Source of the DNA: Rodentibacter sp901420285
Lineage (GTDB): Bacteria; Pseudomonadota; Gammaproteobacteria; Enterobacterales; Pasteurellaceae
Assembly: GCF_041734645.1 (NCBI RefSeq)
Contig: NZ_CP162010.1
Span: 930,001 to 994,000, forward strand
Length of the DNA stretch: 64,000 bases
Reading direction: 5' to 3'
The notes under the pieces are model-generated. The model was not told the origin of the DNA, ran no database searches, and saw only the letters and a list, made by a program, of their open reading frames with translations. A program made the position numbers and the translations under genes. Below, one piece after another: positions 1 through 7,397 of this stretch (positions are counted from its first letter, which is position 1; each line of letters opens with the position of its first letter).

Positions 1-171
1 GCCGCTGATTTCATCAATGGTGGCGCCACGTACTTTTAAAGCGATGAGCATGGCGGCGATTTGTTCGTTATTCAATTCGCCTTGCATAATGGCGTTAAAA
101 ATAACCGCACTTTCTGCTTTATCCAGTGCTTTTCCGTTATAAAGTTGTTCTAATAATTGGTCGTGCTGCAT
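1..171 (-). CDS. trpD: Anthranilate phosphoribosyltransferase, N-terminal part (runs off the window)
   Basis: The minus strand from an ATG at 169-171 encodes 57 residues starting MQHDQLLEQLYNGK, then ALLIALKVRG-like helical sequence (AAMLIALKVRGATIDEISG). This matches the N-terminal helical domain of TrpD, which joins anthranilate to PRPP in tryptophan synthesis. The rest lies beyond position 1. The gene follows the tautomerase gene by 16 bases and is co-oriented with trpE and trpG, so it is the distal part of the same operon, now about 9 kb from trpG. A canonical uptake signal (AAGTGCGGT) lies inside it at 104-112. Confidence 0.85.
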   Translation of the reverse strand, partial: MQHDQLLEQLYNGKALDKAESAVIFNAIMQGELNNEQIAAMLIALKVRGATIDEISG

Positions 172-187
172 AAATTATTCCTTGTTC

Positions 188-574
188 TTAAACATAAATA
201 TCATAATCCAAATCACGCGCTTCATCGCCCGTCATGCCACGGAAGCCCCAACAATGTGCCGGTTGTTCTTTAATGGTGATTTCCACATCATGAGCGCGAA
301 TGCCGAGTTTGTATTCAAGTTCGCTGAACAGCATTTTGATCAAGCGTTTTTTTGTCCCTTCCATACGCCCTGCCATTAAGTTAATTTCAATGACGGTGTA
401 ATCATCACTACGATCGAAAGGGTAGTAGAAATCGTCTTTTTCTAAACATAAAAAACGAATGGCGTGTTTGCCTTTTGGAATATCCAAGCCGAGATAAAGG
501 CAATTATAGATCACATCTGCAATAGCTTGGCGACGTGGTGAAAGGCTGTTTTTGAGTCCGTAAATGGTAATCAT
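188..574 (-). CDS. Tautomerase-superfamily protein of the trp operon
   Basis: 128 residues. The pattern (RQAIADVIYNCL near residue 15, an acidic loop, INLMAGR at 66-72, LGIRAHDVEITI, then HCWGFRGMTGDEA near the C-terminus) fits the two-unit tautomerase fold (Tautomerase_2-like). The catalytic N-terminal proline of 4-oxalocrotonate tautomerases is absent: residue 2 is Ile, so activity by the usual mechanism is doubtful. From family knowledge, Haemophilus influenzae carries a small gene at the same place between trpG and trpD. An AAGGAT ribosome binding site precedes the ATG at 572-574. Its role in tryptophan metabolism is unknown. Confidence 0.75.
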   Translation of the reverse strand: MITIYGLKNSLSPRRQAIADVIYNCLYLGLDIPKGKHAIRFLCLEKDDFYYPFDRSDDYTVIEINLMAGRMEGTKKRLIKMLFSELEYKLGIRAHDVEITIKEQPAHCWGFRGMTGDEARDLDYDIYV

Positions 575-590
575 GTTATATCCTTGTTTA

Positions 591-610
591 TGTTATGTTA
601 TGTTATGTTT
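591..610. repeat. Pentanucleotide tandem repeat upstream of the tautomerase gene
   Basis: Three perfect TGTTA units plus TGTTT, which reads as repeated AACAT on the coding strand. They lie in the 56-base gap between the hsdR stop and the tautomerase ATG, just upstream of its ribosome binding site. Tract-length change would alter leader spacing but not a reading frame. Too short to be sure it is hypermutable. Confidence 0.6.
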
Positions 611-630
611 TATAAATATATTGCCGTTTA

Positions 631-3600
631 TTAAAAGGTTCCACCCACACCCATAAATTTTTCTACAAGATTGGCAACTTTTTGGAAAATACTTTGTTTT
701 TTCTTGAGATAGTTTGGGTTTGTTAATGGGCTCATTTTCGGCAGTACGTTATTGAGATCAGTCCCGTTTTCGCTGGCATAACCACGTTTAAGAGAAGCTG
801 AAATATAGCGTTTTGCCTCGGTTTCATTGAGCTTTTCTTCGGTAATTAATGCAGAAATTTCTTTTTTCTGTTCTTGTTGTGCAAAAGTAAAGAAAGCTTC
901 AATGATATTTGCTTTATCTGAAATTACATCTAAATCCGTTTGATTAATAAAATCCACAATCAAACTTTCTTTTGCTCGGTTTCCTAGGCTTGCTCGAATG
1001 ATAGATCGAATTTCATCGATGAGTTCAGATTTATTTTTCGTTTTCTTATTGCGTTCGAAAATCAATTCTAAGATGTAATCCAGATTGATTTCTTGGGATT
1101 TTAATAAATCTACTTCAAACACTACATCGTCCCAATCAATCGTCGATTTTGCTTTTTCCTCGCCATCTTTTTGACGACGGAGCCAATCCCGAATATCGTT
1201 GTAAGTCGAACGGTAATTTTGAATGCGGCGTTCGCTTGGCATATTAATGGGTTGCATTTCAGCAAAAGCTTCATCGGTTAAATAATATCTTTCTTTAAAG
1301 GCTTCAACGGCTTTTGCATCGCTGGTATCGAGTGATTGAAATGCTTGCAAAGCGGCGAATTCGTCATAATTTTGCAGAATATTTTCAACCCGCAAATATT
1401 CACCAAATAATTTCACAAAGTCTTTCTTATCTTTTTCCGTTTGAATTTCACTTGGATCAGGAAATTTTTCTTTTAGCTCAGTCACAATATCAACATATCC
1501 ACGGCAAGCAACACCGGCATCGGTAAAGCCTTCCATATATTGTTGATAACTTTTTTCCAGCACGACATTGCGTGTATTGGACTTACCGAAAAGCGTAATG
1601 GCATCAATAGTGTCTTGTTCCAAATCGCGGAAGGTCACGATGTTGCCAAAACTTTTAGTGCTGTTATAAATGCGGTTTGTGCGTGAATAAGCTTGAATCA
1701 AACCATGGTAACGCAAGTTTTTATCTACAAATAACGTGTTTAACATCGGCGCATCAAAACCGGTTAAAAACATCCCAACGACAATCAATAAATCCACTTC
1801 TTTATTTTTGACGCGTTTGGCTAAATCACGATAGTAGTTCTGGAAAGATTTACCATCCACATCGTAATTTGTCGCAAAATAGTTGTTGTAATCGACAATG
1901 GCTGATTTTAAAAATTCTTTGGCAGTAGAATTCATCGCTTCCACTTCAAAACTTTCATCCGCAATATCCCCAATGGCGTCTTGTTCTTCATTGGCGGCAA
2001 AGGAAAAAATTGTCGCAATTTTAAGTGGATTTTTGATCGCACTTTGTAACCGTTTGAACGTTTCATAATAGATTTTAGCCGCATCGACACTGCTTACGGC
2101 AAACATGGCATTAAAGCCATTGTTACCCGCATTAAAACGATGGGTCTTTTGTTTGAAATTGTCTAAAACATATTGGGCAATTTGCTCGATACGTTTAGGC
2201 TGTAAAAAGGCTTGTTTTTTCTCGAGTTTTGTTAGCTCTTCAAGATTTTTTTCAGTTTCAATGTTTTTAAATTGTGGCCGTACATCATTGTAATCCACTT
2301 TAAATTTCAGCACTTTTTCATCACGAATTGCATCGGTGATAATGTAAGAGTGGAGTTCAACGCCAAAAACACTTGCTGTAGTTTCAGCACCTAATGCGTT
2401 AGTTGGAAAAATTGGTGTGCCGGTAAAACCAAATTGATAGTATTTTTTAAATTTTCTTGTTAGATTTTTTTGCGCTTCACCAAATTGAGAACGATGACAT
2501 TCATCAAAGATAAAAACGACCTGTTTATCGTAAATCGGTAATTTATCTTCCGATTTCATCAGGTTATTGAGTTTTTGAATGGTGGTAACAATGATCTTAT
2601 TGTCATCTTTTTCGATATTACGTTTTAATCCTGCCGTACTTTCCGAACCATTCACGCTATCAGGCGAAAAGCGTTGGTATTCCTTCATGGTTTGATAGTC
2701 CAAATCCTTTCTATCTACCACGAAGAATACTTTTTCAATAAAGTCTAATTCCGTTGCAAGGCGTGCAGCTTTAAAGCTGGTGAGGGTTTTGCCGGAGCCG
2801 GTGGTGTGCCAAATGTAGCCGCCACTTTCTTTATTGCTCCAATTTTTAACCAAATAAGAACTTTTAATTTTCCATAAAATACGCTCGGTGGCGGCAATTT
2901 GATACGGGCGCATAATCAATAGGGTGTCGGAAACATCAAACACGCAGTAATTCACCAACACATTGAGCAGAGTATGTTTTTGTAGAAAAGTCTCTGTAAA
3001 ATCCTTTAAATCTTTAATCAGAGTATTTTTCGCTGTTGCCCAATTCATTGTGAAGTCATAGCTGTTCTTATCTCGCTTGGTGGTATTGGCAAAGTAGCGG
3101 GTATCTGTGCCATTAGAAATGACAAAAATCTGAATGTATTTAAAGAGCGAATTTTCTTTATTGAAACTTTCTTTGCTGTAGCGATGAATTTGATTAAAGG
3201 CTTCACGAATAGCCACACCGCGTTTTTTCAATTCAACATGCACAAGCGGTAAACCATTCACCAAAATCGTCACATCATAACGATTGTCATAGCTACCGGT
3301 TTGCTCAAATTGATTGATGACTTGTAGGGCGTTATTGGCAAGATTTTTCTTATCTAGTAGATAAATATTCTGAATGCGTCCATTATCAAACACAAAATCA
3401 TAAATATAGTCATCATGAATTTTACGGGTTTTCTCAATTAGACTATCACTGGGTTTATCCAAATACTCCTCTAAAAAACGTCGCCATTCTGCATCGGAGA
3501 AAACAACATTATTCAACCGTTGTAATTGAATACGTAAGTTTTTAATCAGTTCATCGTGATTATTAAGTCCTTGTAAATACTCATATCCTTGCTTCTGTAA

Positions 3601-3729
3601 ATCACGGATAAATTCACGCTCAAGACTCCCTTCTGTTTGGTAGCCTGCATTGGGTTCTTCAACAAACTTTTTGTATTGATCTAAAACGATAAAATGGTTG
3701 GATTCGGCGATGGTTTTGTATTGGGTCAT
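631..3729 (-). CDS. hsdR: Type IC restriction enzyme, motor and endonuclease subunit HsdR
   Basis: 1032 residues, close to EcoR124I HsdR. The nuclease motif is D152...E166-L-K168 (in VTILVNG...HVELKKRG), aligning with the D-E-K triad of EcoR124I. Helicase motifs follow: TGSGKT at 310-315, DECHRSQFG, FTGTPIF, FLTGFDAP and SRTNRI. With HsdM and HsdS it forms the translocating restriction complex that cuts DNA away from unmodified sites. The reading frame is intact, so restriction is potentially active. It is separated from hsdS by the anticodon-nuclease gene and a RhuM remnant. Its first codons are duplicated upstream at 3841-3905. Confidence 0.95.
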   Translation of the reverse strand: MTQYKTIAESNHFIVLDQYKKFVEEPNAGYQTEGSLEREFIRDLQKQGYEYLQGLNNHDELIKNLRIQLQRLNNVVFSDAEWRRFLEEYLDKPSDSLIEKTRKIHDDYIYDFVFDNGRIQNIYLLDKKNLANNALQVINQFEQTGSYDNRYDVTILVNGLPLVHVELKKRGVAIREAFNQIHRYSKESFNKENSLFKYIQIFVISNGTDTRYFANTTKRDKNSYDFTMNWATAKNTLIKDLKDFTETFLQKHTLLNVLVNYCVFDVSDTLLIMRPYQIAATERILWKIKSSYLVKNWSNKESGGYIWHTTGSGKTLTSFKAARLATELDFIEKVFFVVDRKDLDYQTMKEYQRFSPDSVNGSESTAGLKRNIEKDDNKIIVTTIQKLNNLMKSEDKLPIYDKQVVFIFDECHRSQFGEAQKNLTRKFKKYYQFGFTGTPIFPTNALGAETTASVFGVELHSYIITDAIRDEKVLKFKVDYNDVRPQFKNIETEKNLEELTKLEKKQAFLQPKRIEQIAQYVLDNFKQKTHRFNAGNNGFNAMFAVSSVDAAKIYYETFKRLQSAIKNPLKIATIFSFAANEEQDAIGDIADESFEVEAMNSTAKEFLKSAIVDYNNYFATNYDVDGKSFQNYYRDLAKRVKNKEVDLLIVVGMFLTGFDAPMLNTLFVDKNLRYHGLIQAYSRTNRIYNSTKSFGNIVTFRDLEQDTIDAITLFGKSNTRNVVLEKSYQQYMEGFTDAGVACRGYVDIVTELKEKFPDPSEIQTEKDKKDFVKLFGEYLRVENILQNYDEFAALQAFQSLDTSDAKAVEAFKERYYLTDEAFAEMQPINMPSERRIQNYRSTYNDIRDWLRRQKDGEEKAKSTIDWDDVVFEVDLLKSQEINLDYILELIFERNKKTKNKSELIDEIRSIIRASLGNRAKESLIVDFINQTDLDVISDKANIIEAFFTFAQQEQKKEISALITEEKLNETEAKRYISASLKRGYASENGTDLNNVLPKMSPLTNPNYLKKKQSIFQKVANLVEKFMGVGGTF

Positions 3730-3765
3730 GAGTGGTTCCTTAATGCTTTTGCTTTTTTAGTTTTT

Positions 3766-3832
3766 GTAGGGTGGGCTTTAGCCCACCGTTTTATTTATGA
3801 TGGTTAATTGGTGGGCTAAAGCCCACCCTACG
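3766..3832. repeat. REP-like double palindrome, copy A
   Basis: Two arms, each itself palindromic (GGTGGGCTTTAGCCCACC and GGTGGGCTAAAGCCCACC), are bounded by GTAGG and CCTAC and separated by about 21 AT-rich bases. The whole 67-base unit is an inverted repeat able to fold into a long hairpin. It lies directly upstream of hsdR between two copies of the hsdR start. Related copies occur at 6488 and 9717 and a half copy at 6632. It is either a REP element or a small non-autonomous mobile unit. Confidence 0.8.
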
Positions 3833-3840
3833 ATATCTAT

Positions 3841-3903
<63 letters not shown>

Positions 3904-3905
<2 letters not shown>

Positions 3906-4205
3906 AATTATGATTTTTTTGCTTTTTCAGATCTTTTGCATTTTCTAAATATTCAGTATCTATCTGAAATCTTTTACTTGATATTGTTTACCATCTTGGG
4001 TAGTTATCAAGTAATCCTTGATAACTGAATTTTCATCTAATTCATTGTCTTCTAATATATTTTTTATATGTAAGGCGATATTTTGTACAGAGGTGTCAAA
4101 AAGTTCGGCAAGCTGATTTTGGGTCAGTCAAGCCTGATTTTCAACAACTAATAAAGCAACGTGAGATTTACCGTCGTCGGTGTTGTAGATGATTAAATCG
4201 CTCAT
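3904..4205 (-). pseudogene. RhuM-family protein remnant with in-frame stop
   Basis: From an ATG at 4203-4205, five bases after the upstream gene, the frame reads MSDLIIYNTDDGKSHVALLV then VENQA. An in-frame TGA then stands where RhuM-type proteins have Trp (NQAWLTQNQ), followed by LTQNQLAELF, DTSVQNIALHIKN and DGKQYQVKDF. It stops at TAG. A second short stretch in another frame (EYLENAKDLKK, stop at 3904-3906) looks like the C-terminus. RhuM-like proteins are normally about 330 residues, so most of the middle is deleted. RhuM/KilA-N-type genes often accompany type I restriction loci. Non-functional. Confidence 0.7.
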
Positions 4206-4210
4206 TAGTG

Positions 4211-5287
4211 TTATTCCACGAAATTGCAGAATTCATCAATAGCCCTAATTAATTTTTTTACATCATTTTTATCAGAATCACTTAAATTTGAAGTTTCTTC
4301 GCTTGAATGCGCTGAGTGGCTATTTAGATCAATTAGTCTAGGCTTAAAATCATTGCCTGTTTTTTTATTAATGGCTTCTAAGAGATCTTTCCATCCTTTA
4401 TATCCAAGATAAGTAGATGTTTTTTCTAGGAGATTACGGAGAAAATTAAAATGATATTTTTGTAGAGTTCCATTAGCTATGGCTTTCTGAATTTCTTTTC
4501 TTAAATAAATATGGTAAGAAAATGGATGATCATTATCTTGTTTAATTAGAGCGTATGTTCCATTTTCATATTTTTCTAGAAAATATTTTTTATACTTGTC
4601 TTTCTTAAATTCATTATGTAATACATTATAAAATAATGGATTGTGTGTTGATATTATTACTCTTACTTTGGATTTTATGATCTTAATTATTTTTGCCAAA
4701 TCCATAGCTAGTTCTATCAAATGATTCTCATCTAAAGAGCTAACTGGATCATCGATAAAAATATATTCAATAGTTTCAAACCTATCATCGGACTCTTCAT
4801 AGCTACTTTTTACTTTATCTAAAATGGTGTAAAAGATACTCCATATAAAATTACTTTCTTCCCCCTTTGATATTTTAATTTTTTCTTCTGCTTGAGTGTC
4901 TCCACTAGCATAGTAAAAAATAACTTTAGAAAAGTCTTCATCAAAATTAGGGGTTAATTTATTATTATTTATATATCTTTGAAAGTTTAAAATTATTTCT
5001 TCTTTTTCATCCTCATGTAATGTATTGTTTACCCAATCAATAAATTTATTTTTATGGATATTTAATGTTGGTATCGGGCTCTCATTATTCCAATGAAAAA
5101 TATCTTCAGTATACGAGTTGTAATATATTATTTTTCTATTATCATCTATAGATGTAGATGATTGAACTAGCTTCTTGAATTCATTTGATAACCTTGTTTT
5201 TCCTACTCCATTGAAGGCATAAATTAAATGAACTCTCCCTTCGTCTTGCATTAAATCTTGAGATAATTCTGATAATTTTTTACTCAT
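4211..5287 (-). CDS. ABC-type ATPase, probable PrrC-like anticodon nuclease of the type I R-M locus
   Basis: 358 residues. The N-terminal ABC-type ATPase has Walker A AFNGVGKT (24-31), signature SKGEE (140-144), Walker B YIFIDDPVSSLD (175-186) and H-loop STHN (213-216). The C-terminal part carries RNLLE (R284, E288) and LNSHSAH (H324, H327), resembling the Arg-x3-Glu...His triad of the PrrC/RloC tRNA anticodon nucleases. E. coli PrrC (396 residues) lies between hsdS and hsdR of a type IC system, the same position as here. It overlaps hsdS by 4 bases, implying translational coupling. In the known system the nuclease is held silent by the R-M complex and released when phage inhibit restriction. 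The nuclease assignment is inferred, and a nuclease-less ATPase is possible. Confidence 0.75.
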   Translation of the reverse strand: MSKKLSELSQDLMQDEGRVHLIYAFNGVGKTRLSNEFKKLVQSSTSIDDNRKIIYYNSYTEDIFHWNNESPIPTLNIHKNKFIDWVNNTLHEDEKEEIILNFQRYINNNKLTPNFDEDFSKVIFYYASGDTQAEEKIKISKGEESNFIWSIFYTILDKVKSSYEESDDRFETIEYIFIDDPVSSLDENHLIELAMDLAKIIKIIKSKVRVIISTHNPLFYNVLHNEFKKDKYKKYFLEKYENGTYALIKQDNDHPFSYHIYLRKEIQKAIANGTLQKYHFNFLRNLLEKTSTYLGYKGWKDLLEAINKKTGNDFKPRLIDLNSHSAHSSEETSNLSDSDKNDVKKLIRAIDEFCNFVE

Positions 5288-6468
5288 AAATCTTCGCCTT
5301 TGAAATTTAGTAACTCTTTTTGATAATATAAGTATTGTTTTGTACGGTTATTAATTTCTTTTGGTAAACCATGGAGTAATGAGTTTGTTAGACCATAGAA
5401 TTTATCTAACTTTTCAATAATACTTTGCTGGATAGTTACATCGGGAACAGGTATCCTAAATTCCTTTACTTTTGAATCTGAGATTGCAGGATATGCAGAT
5501 CCACTTTGATTTTCTTCCACATAATTTTTAAAGTTAATGGTAGATAAAAAGTAAAATAACCATTTTGGTAAAACAATATCTGTATTAGCTCGTAACACAC
5601 AGTATCCTGTACTCGCTATTTCACCTGAAAATTCTTTAGTAATTGATGCAATACGTTGCTGTGTTGGTCTGGTTGTTGCAAAGATAATATCATTTTCTTT
5701 GACTATTTTTTGTGCTCTACTAGGTGCATTTAGAGCATTGATCTCAATAGTTCCAGTAATACTATTATTTTCTCTATCTACAGACGTTAAATCTATATAG
5801 CGATATGTTTTAGTATTGTTTTGCCATCTTATATTTTGAGTTTTTTCAACAAGCTCTTCCAACGTTTTCCACTCAAATCCAACCTTCCCAAGTTCTTCTT
5901 CACTTAACAATTTCTCCCGATAGTATTCATACTGCTTCCGGCGTAGTATAAGCTCGCTGGTAAGCTCGCTGGTAAGCGCTGTCAATGCGTCCAAAATTTT
6001 TACGATTTCGGTTTGGACAGAGAGTGGGGGGATGGGGATTAGGATTTTTTCCATCTGGTGGCTCATTAATTTGGGATTTCCCATACCTGAATAAACATGA
6101 TTCTTTGCTTCAATTGAAAGCCAATAAAATAAAAATTTATAGTTTAGTTCAAGGTTATTTTGAATTGTTATCAAGCCACAAACATTTGTGATTGAGAATT
6201 TTCCTGACCGATAAAATACTGTTCCTGCATTAGCACCATCAGTAGTCCAACTAACAAATTCTCCATCAAAGTCGAATGAGTTTATTTTTCCAATTTCACC
6301 ATTATTTACAGTTTGAGAACTATATACCGGATAATCTCCTAAATGATCAGCTAAATATTCCTTTGATATAACTCTCCCTCTTGTCAAAGAGGCTACTTTA
6401 ATTAAGGGCTTCCACTCAACCTCAACCCCATCCAATAATTTCTCTAAAAAAGTGCGGTTGTTTTTCAT
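5284..6468 (-). CDS. hsdS: Type IC restriction-modification specificity subunit HsdS
   Basis: About 394 residues with two target-recognition domains (roughly 15-150 and 190-350), each followed by a conserved helix. The open frame extends upstream to 6543 through a palindromic repeat. I place the start at the ATG at 6466-6468 (MKNNRTFLEKLLDGVEVEW), which gives the usual length. The central spacer holds a tandem LTSE-LTSE repeat (residues 165-172), equivalent to the TAEL repeats of EcoR124I that set the gap in the recognition sequence. Its 3' end overlaps the ATPase gene by 4 bases. The sequence specificity cannot be read from the sequence alone. It carries an uptake signal at 6450-6458. Confidence 0.92.
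   Translation of the reverse strand: MKNNRTFLEKLLDGVEVEWKPLIKVASLTRGRVISKEYLADHLGDYPVYSSQTVNNGEIGKINSFDFDGEFVSWTTDGANAGTVFYRSGKFSITNVCGLITIQNNLELNYKFLFYWLSIEAKNHVYSGMGNPKLMSHQMEKILIPIPPLSVQTEIVKILDALTALTSELTSELILRRKQYEYYREKLLSEEELGKVGFEWKTLEELVEKTQNIRWQNNTKTYRYIDLTSVDRENNSITGTIEINALNAPSRAQKIVKENDIIFATTRPTQQRIASITKEFSGEIASTGYCVLRANTDIVLPKWLFYFLSTINFKNYVEENQSGSAYPAISDSKVKEFRIPVPDVTIQQSIIEKLDKFYGLTNSLLHGLPKEINNRTKQYLYYQKELLNFKGEDL
5953..5976 (-). repeat. 12-base tandem repeat in the hsdS central spacer
   Basis: Two perfect copies of CTCGCTGGTAAG (CTTACCAGCGAG on the coding strand), encoding LTSE twice, followed by a degenerate third unit (LTA). In the EcoR124 family, two versus three copies of a 4-residue unit at this place change the non-specific spacer of the target by one base. 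Slippage here is therefore in frame and could switch specificity. Confidence 0.8.
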
Positions 6469-6487
6469 TGTATTTTTGTTGCTCCTC

Positions 6488-6548
6488 GTAGGGTGGGCTT
6501 TAGCCCACCGCCTGTTATCGTAAATTGGTGGGCTGAAGCCCACCCTAC
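6488..6548. repeat. REP-like double palindrome, copy B
   Basis: Same design as copy A: GTAGG, palindromic arm GGTGGGCTTTAGCCCACC, about 18 bases, arm GGTGGGCTGAAGCCCACC, CCTAC. It sits 20 bases upstream of the hsdS start codon and produces the false upstream extension of the hsdS frame. It could act as a transcript-stabilising or terminating hairpin between the cargo genes and hsdS. Confidence 0.8.
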
Positions 6549-6551
6549 ATT

Positions 6552-6640
6552 TTATCCCTCAATCTCAGCCACAATTTTGTCAATTTCTGCACGCAAGCGG
6601 TCGATATTGGCAACAGTGGTATTGATATTCTCGGCGAACT
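6552..6640 (-). pseudogene. Orphan 3' end of a second hsdM copy
   Basis: The minus strand encodes AENINTTVANIDRLRAEIDK followed by IVAEIEG and a stop at 6552-6554. This is closely similar to the last residues of the intact HsdM (TVANINRLRAEIDKIVAEID). Upstream it breaks off into a half palindrome at 6632-6654. It shows that hsdS once followed an hsdM gene directly, and that the two-gene block at 6855-8095 separates the intact hsdM from hsdS. Confidence 0.8.
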
Positions 6641-6654
6641 GAAGTCCGCCCTAC
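6632..6654. repeat. Half REP-like palindrome, copy D
   Basis: A single arm, GGCGAACTGAAGTCCGCC followed by CTAC, resembles the arms of copy C (GGCGGACTTTAGTCCGCC). It lies exactly where the orphan hsdM tail loses homology, so it marks a rearrangement junction. Confidence 0.6.
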
Positions 6655-6854
6655 AAATGTTGAACAGCCAACTTTTAGTTGACTGTTGGATTTTAATCTG
6701 TTTTGAATACTATACATGATCATAAAATTTTCAAGAGTCAGAAAAAGCTTGCCTAATTGTTACTGAATAACTATAATCCTACCAGCTCACCTACTCTTTA
6801 GTAGAAAGAGGTAGCCGTTCGCCCGGCTTACAATAGGCGACCATTTCTCTATCG
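6655..6854. other. Non-coding stretch between the hsdM remnant and the cargo genes
   Basis: No convincing gene. It holds a short inverted repeat (AACAGCCAAC...GTTGACTGTT, 6662-6687) and a weak hairpin (GTTCGCC...GGCGAC, 6818-6842) just downstream of the 180-residue gene, a possible terminator without a clear T tract. AT-rich. Confidence 0.5.
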
Positions 6855-7397
6855 TTAGAACCATTCGCACCCTTTCAAGGTTTCATCACCATTTCGGTAT
6901 TTTTCGTAGCGTTTCTGATAATCATCACGTTTTCCTTGGTGATCAATATAAAAACTTGTCACTAAGAATGAAGAGGATTTACCTAGTTTCTGTAAAATCA
7001 CAACAAAATCTTCTTCATAAGCCCATAAATATAAGCGAATGTCTCGTTTTTTGTTACTTTCACGATGATAAAAAAGCTTAATTTTTTCATGAGTATGATT
7101 TTCTAGAATCTCTTTCACCCAGCCAATTCTTTCGGCCCGTCTATAATCAGGATAGCGACCAAGTGAACGAAATTTCGTTATGCCATTTTCCCAATAGAGT
7201 TCTTTTTCTTCTCGTGAGATTAGATGCCAAAAGACTTTTTCTTTATTATCTTCTAAATCGTGCGATTTAGGGTCTATATAAATTTTTTCAGCTAAATAAG
7301 TTTTATTTTCTACAAAGTCTGAATGGAAAATGGAATATAAATAATTAAATAAATTTTCACTTTCAATTTTATTTAATTCTAATATCTCATCTAGCAT
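6855..7397 (-). CDS. Unrecognised 180-residue protein, partner of the DUF3800 gene
   Basis: I do not recognise this family with confidence. Visible features are an acidic N-terminal helix, a central block with FWHLISREEK (near 56-65), RYPDYRRAERIGWVKEIL (near 81-98), IKLFYHRESNKKRDIRLYLW and VILQKLG, and an ending SFLVTSFYID with a basic tail. The order His...Arg, DxxRxxRIxW, then a hydrophobic strand with VTSF is reminiscent of phage BECR-fold (barnase/EndoU/colicin E5/RelE-like) nucleases, but this is a loose resemblance by eye. It overlaps the DUF3800 gene by 7 bases, so the two are co-translated. It is embedded in the R-M operon, suggesting defence or toxin cargo. Confidence 0.6.
   Translation of the reverse strand: MLDEILELNKIESENLFNYLYSIFHSDFVENKTYLAEKIYIDPKSHDLEDNKEKVFWHLISREEKELYWENGITKFRSLGRYPDYRRAERIGWVKEILENHTHEKIKLFYHRESNKKRDIRLYLWAYEEDFVVILQKLGKSSSFLVTSFYIDHQGKRDDYQKRYEKYRNGDETLKGCEWF

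Noticed and set aside
5953..5976. CRISPR-like direct repeats in hsdS and the Fic gene.
   Set aside because: The units are contiguous coding repeats without spacers. No CRISPR array or cas gene is in the window.
6469..6543. N-terminal extension of HsdS.
   Set aside because: It is encoded by the REP-like palindrome and is not HsdS-like.
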